Shown here in pieces: positions 62,791-64,000 of a stretch of DNA of 64,000 nucleotides; the first letter of the stretch is position 1; each line of letters begins with the position of its first letter. The notes beneath the pieces were generated by a model. The model ran no database searches. It saw only the letters and a list, made by a program, of their open reading frames with translations, and was not told the origin of the DNA. Source of the stretch: Phycisphaerae bacterium (GTDB taxonomy: Bacteria > Planctomycetota > Phycisphaerae > UBA1845 > JAFGLZ01); NCBI GenBank assembly GCA_016927755.1, contig JAFGLZ010000183.1, forward strand, positions 115,759 to 179,758. The letters run 5' to 3'. A program made the position numbers and the translations under genes.

Positions 62791-63870
62791 GTGAGATACC
62801 TCCCCAAAACGAATCGCCTTCGCCACCCGTCCGGGAGACTCGCCCTCCTCGCCCTCCTTACGCTCGCCGCCCAACCCTCCTGCTCCCGAGACCAGACTGG
62901 CGGCGCCACCCCGCCGGCGCCCGCGCCGACGTCCCAAATCAGCACCCCGCCCGCCGAACCCGCCCTCTCCCCCCAGCAGCTCGCCAACGTCGTCGCCGGC
63001 GCCGCTCCCAAGACATGGCGCCTCTCCGGCAGCCTCGAGCAGTTCACGCCCAAAGACCTCTACGAGAAGATCGACGGCCGGGCCGAGCTCTTCCTCTCCT
63101 ACGACGTCGCCGGCCTGACCTTCGCCGGCTTCCAGGCCCCCCACAACGCCGACCTCTATCTCGACGTCTACGTCTATGACATGAAGACCCCCACCAATGC
63201 CTTCGGAATCTTCTCCGTCGAACGCTCGCCCGATGAGCCCCCCGTTGACCTGGGTCGCGCAGCATGCCGCTCCGACGCGAACCTCTTCATCTGGAAAGGC
63301 CGATACTACGTCAAGATCATGGCGTCGGAGGAAACCGATGACGCCCGGCAAGCCGGCCAAACCTTGGCCCAAAAGCTGATCGATGCCCTGCCCGACTCGG
63401 CCGATCGCGTCTGGGGACGCGCCGCCATGCCCACCGCCGACCGAGTGCCGCGATCCCTGCGATACTTCAACGTCGACGCGATGGGACTCGACTTCATGCG
63501 AGAAACCTACACCGCTCGCTTCGTCAAAGCCGGCCAGTCCATCGAGGCCTTCCTCTCCCGCCAGGACTCGCCCGCCGCCGCCGAAGCGATCCTGGCCCAA
63601 TACGAAAAGCACGCCAAGACCTACGGCAAGAGCGCAGAGCGCGTCGCGACGGGCGGCGCCGAGTTCCGCGTATGCGACATGGGCGGCGTCTTCGACGTCG
63701 TCGCCGCCAAAGGCCCCCTCGTCATCGGCGTCACCGGCGTCCAAAACCGCCGCCTCGCCCTCCAAACCGCAACCGACCTGCGCAAGCAGTTGAGCGACCC
63801 CACGAATGACCGTCAGTCGAGCACCCCCACCAATGACCGTCAGTCGAACACCCCCACGAATGACCGTTGA
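62791..63870 (+). CDS. DUF6599-like secreted protein
   Basis: 359 residues from GTG 62791, with GAGAGGA eight bases upstream. A signal-like stretch (LALLALLTLAAQPSCS) may make it a lipoprotein, though the lipobox is imperfect. The segment YEKIDGRAELFLSYDVAGLT and the following beta-rich core match my recall of DUF6599, of unknown function. The C-terminus carries three copies of TPTNDRQS. The frame is open upstream through the family B element but a start there is less likely. Confidence 0.72.
   Translation: MRYLPKTNRLRHPSGRLALLALLTLAAQPSCSRDQTGGATPPAPAPTSQISTPPAEPALSPQQLANVVAGAAPKTWRLSGSLEQFTPKDLYEKIDGRAELFLSYDVAGLTFAGFQAPHNADLYLDVYVYDMKTPTNAFGIFSVERSPDEPPVDLGRAACRSDANLFIWKGRYYVKIMASEETDDARQAGQTLAQKLIDALPDSADRVWGRAAMPTADRVPRSLRYFNVDAMGLDFMRETYTARFVKAGQSIEAFLSRQDSPAAAEAILAQYEKHAKTYGKSAERVATGGAEFRVCDMGGVFDVVAAKGPLVIGVTGVQNRRLALQTATDLRKQLSDPTNDRQSSTPTNDRQSNTPTNDR
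63798..63870. repeat. In-frame 27-bp minisatellite at the 3' end of the DUF6599-like gene
   Basis: Units at 63798, 63825 and 63852 (the last cut short by the stop codon) read CCCCACGAATGACCGTCAGT and encode TPTNDRQS repeats. Perfectly in frame, so slippage would change the protein tail by nine residues. Confidence 0.85.
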
Positions 63871-63918
63871 TGCAACGCCGCACCAAACATCCTCAGTCCC
63901 GTAGGGACGGCATGACAA

Positions 63919-64000
63919 ATAGGGGTAGGAAGGACCGGTTGAGTTCCCGGTCCCTCCCCCCTCCGAACCGTACGTGCGGATCTCCCGCATACGGCTCTCC
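63919..64000 (-). mobile_element. Group II intron 3' end (domains V and VI), partial
   Basis: On the minus strand GAGCCGTATGCGGGAGATCC leads into GCACGTACGGTTC (63997-63965), the conserved 33-34-base domain V hairpin with the catalytic AGC triad. Next comes a GC-rich domain VI-like hairpin (GGGACCGGGAACTCAACCGG), ending ...CTACCCCTAT at about 63919. The rest of the intron, including any reverse transcriptase gene, would lie right of the window. The exon side holds the small hairpin motif GTCCCTACGGGAC. Confidence 0.75.

Overview
The window looks like the chromosome of a high-GC planctomycete, most likely of the Phycisphaerae branch. This is an inference from gene content, not from a marker gene: no rRNA or tRNA was found. 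Supporting signs are twin-arginine-type secreted enzymes, tandem band-7 (SPFH) proteins beside an ABC exporter, DUF6599, DUF5703 and Asp-box sialidase proteins, small secreted Cys proteins, and many dispersed palindromic repeats between genes.

Layout. 1-11.3 kb: end of a DUF58 gene and a sialidase-like secreted protein, then a minus-strand block of a membrane-anchored protein, an ABC-2 permease, its ATPase and three band-7 proteins. 11.7-13.9 kb: a divergent ABC permease and hypoxanthine phosphoribosyltransferase. 14-21 kb (minus): two small membrane proteins, a secreted GH31 glycosidase and a 961-residue secreted protein. Between the last two lie three near-identical units that look like a family of small RNAs. 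21-25.5 kb: nucleotide-sugar and glycosyl-transfer genes (UDP-xylose synthase, GT2, UDP-glucose dehydrogenase, ATP-grasp). 25.6-31.7 kb: a large radical SAM protein resembling tetraether or membrane-spanning lipid synthases, a PRPP synthetase, an FAD oxidoreductase and two small secreted proteins. 32-39 kb: transketolase, transporters, RidA, a creatininase bracketed by repeats, and a DUF2400 protein.

39-47 kb is a redox and oxygen-defence run on the plus strand: metal permease, zinc ribbon, cupin, low-spin sulfite reductase, rubrerythrin, ferritin-like protein, Tat-exported Fe/Mn superoxide dismutase, a superoxide reductase with a degenerate desulforedoxin site, and cytochrome bd oxidase. It suggests an organism that lives with little oxygen and detoxifies it. 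47-52 kb: a COG4324-type peptidase, a DUF5703 glycosidase-like protein, a Fur/PerR regulator and a YbaK deacylase.

52.9-61 kb is the most unusual part. A compact operon joins a cysteine-free E1-like (ThiF) protein, a PP-loop amidotransferase with a possible RiPP-recognition-like N-terminus, an RsbW-type ATPase fused to acetyltransferase domains, and an acyl-CoA carboxyltransferase. Facing it is a complete partner-switching set (RsbW-like kinase, sensor SpoIIE phosphatase, STAS protein). The right edge holds a Tat-signal aldo/keto reductase, a DUF6599 protein and, at the last 80 bases, the domain V/VI end of a group II intron on the minus strand.

Dispersed repeats fall into families: A, an about 82-bp palindrome; C, a 172-bp element with inverted ends that contains A; B, an about 190-213-bp element with 20-bp inverted ends; and D, a nested-hairpin element. 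Several touch genes: one forms part of a signal peptide, and two bracket the creatininase gene.
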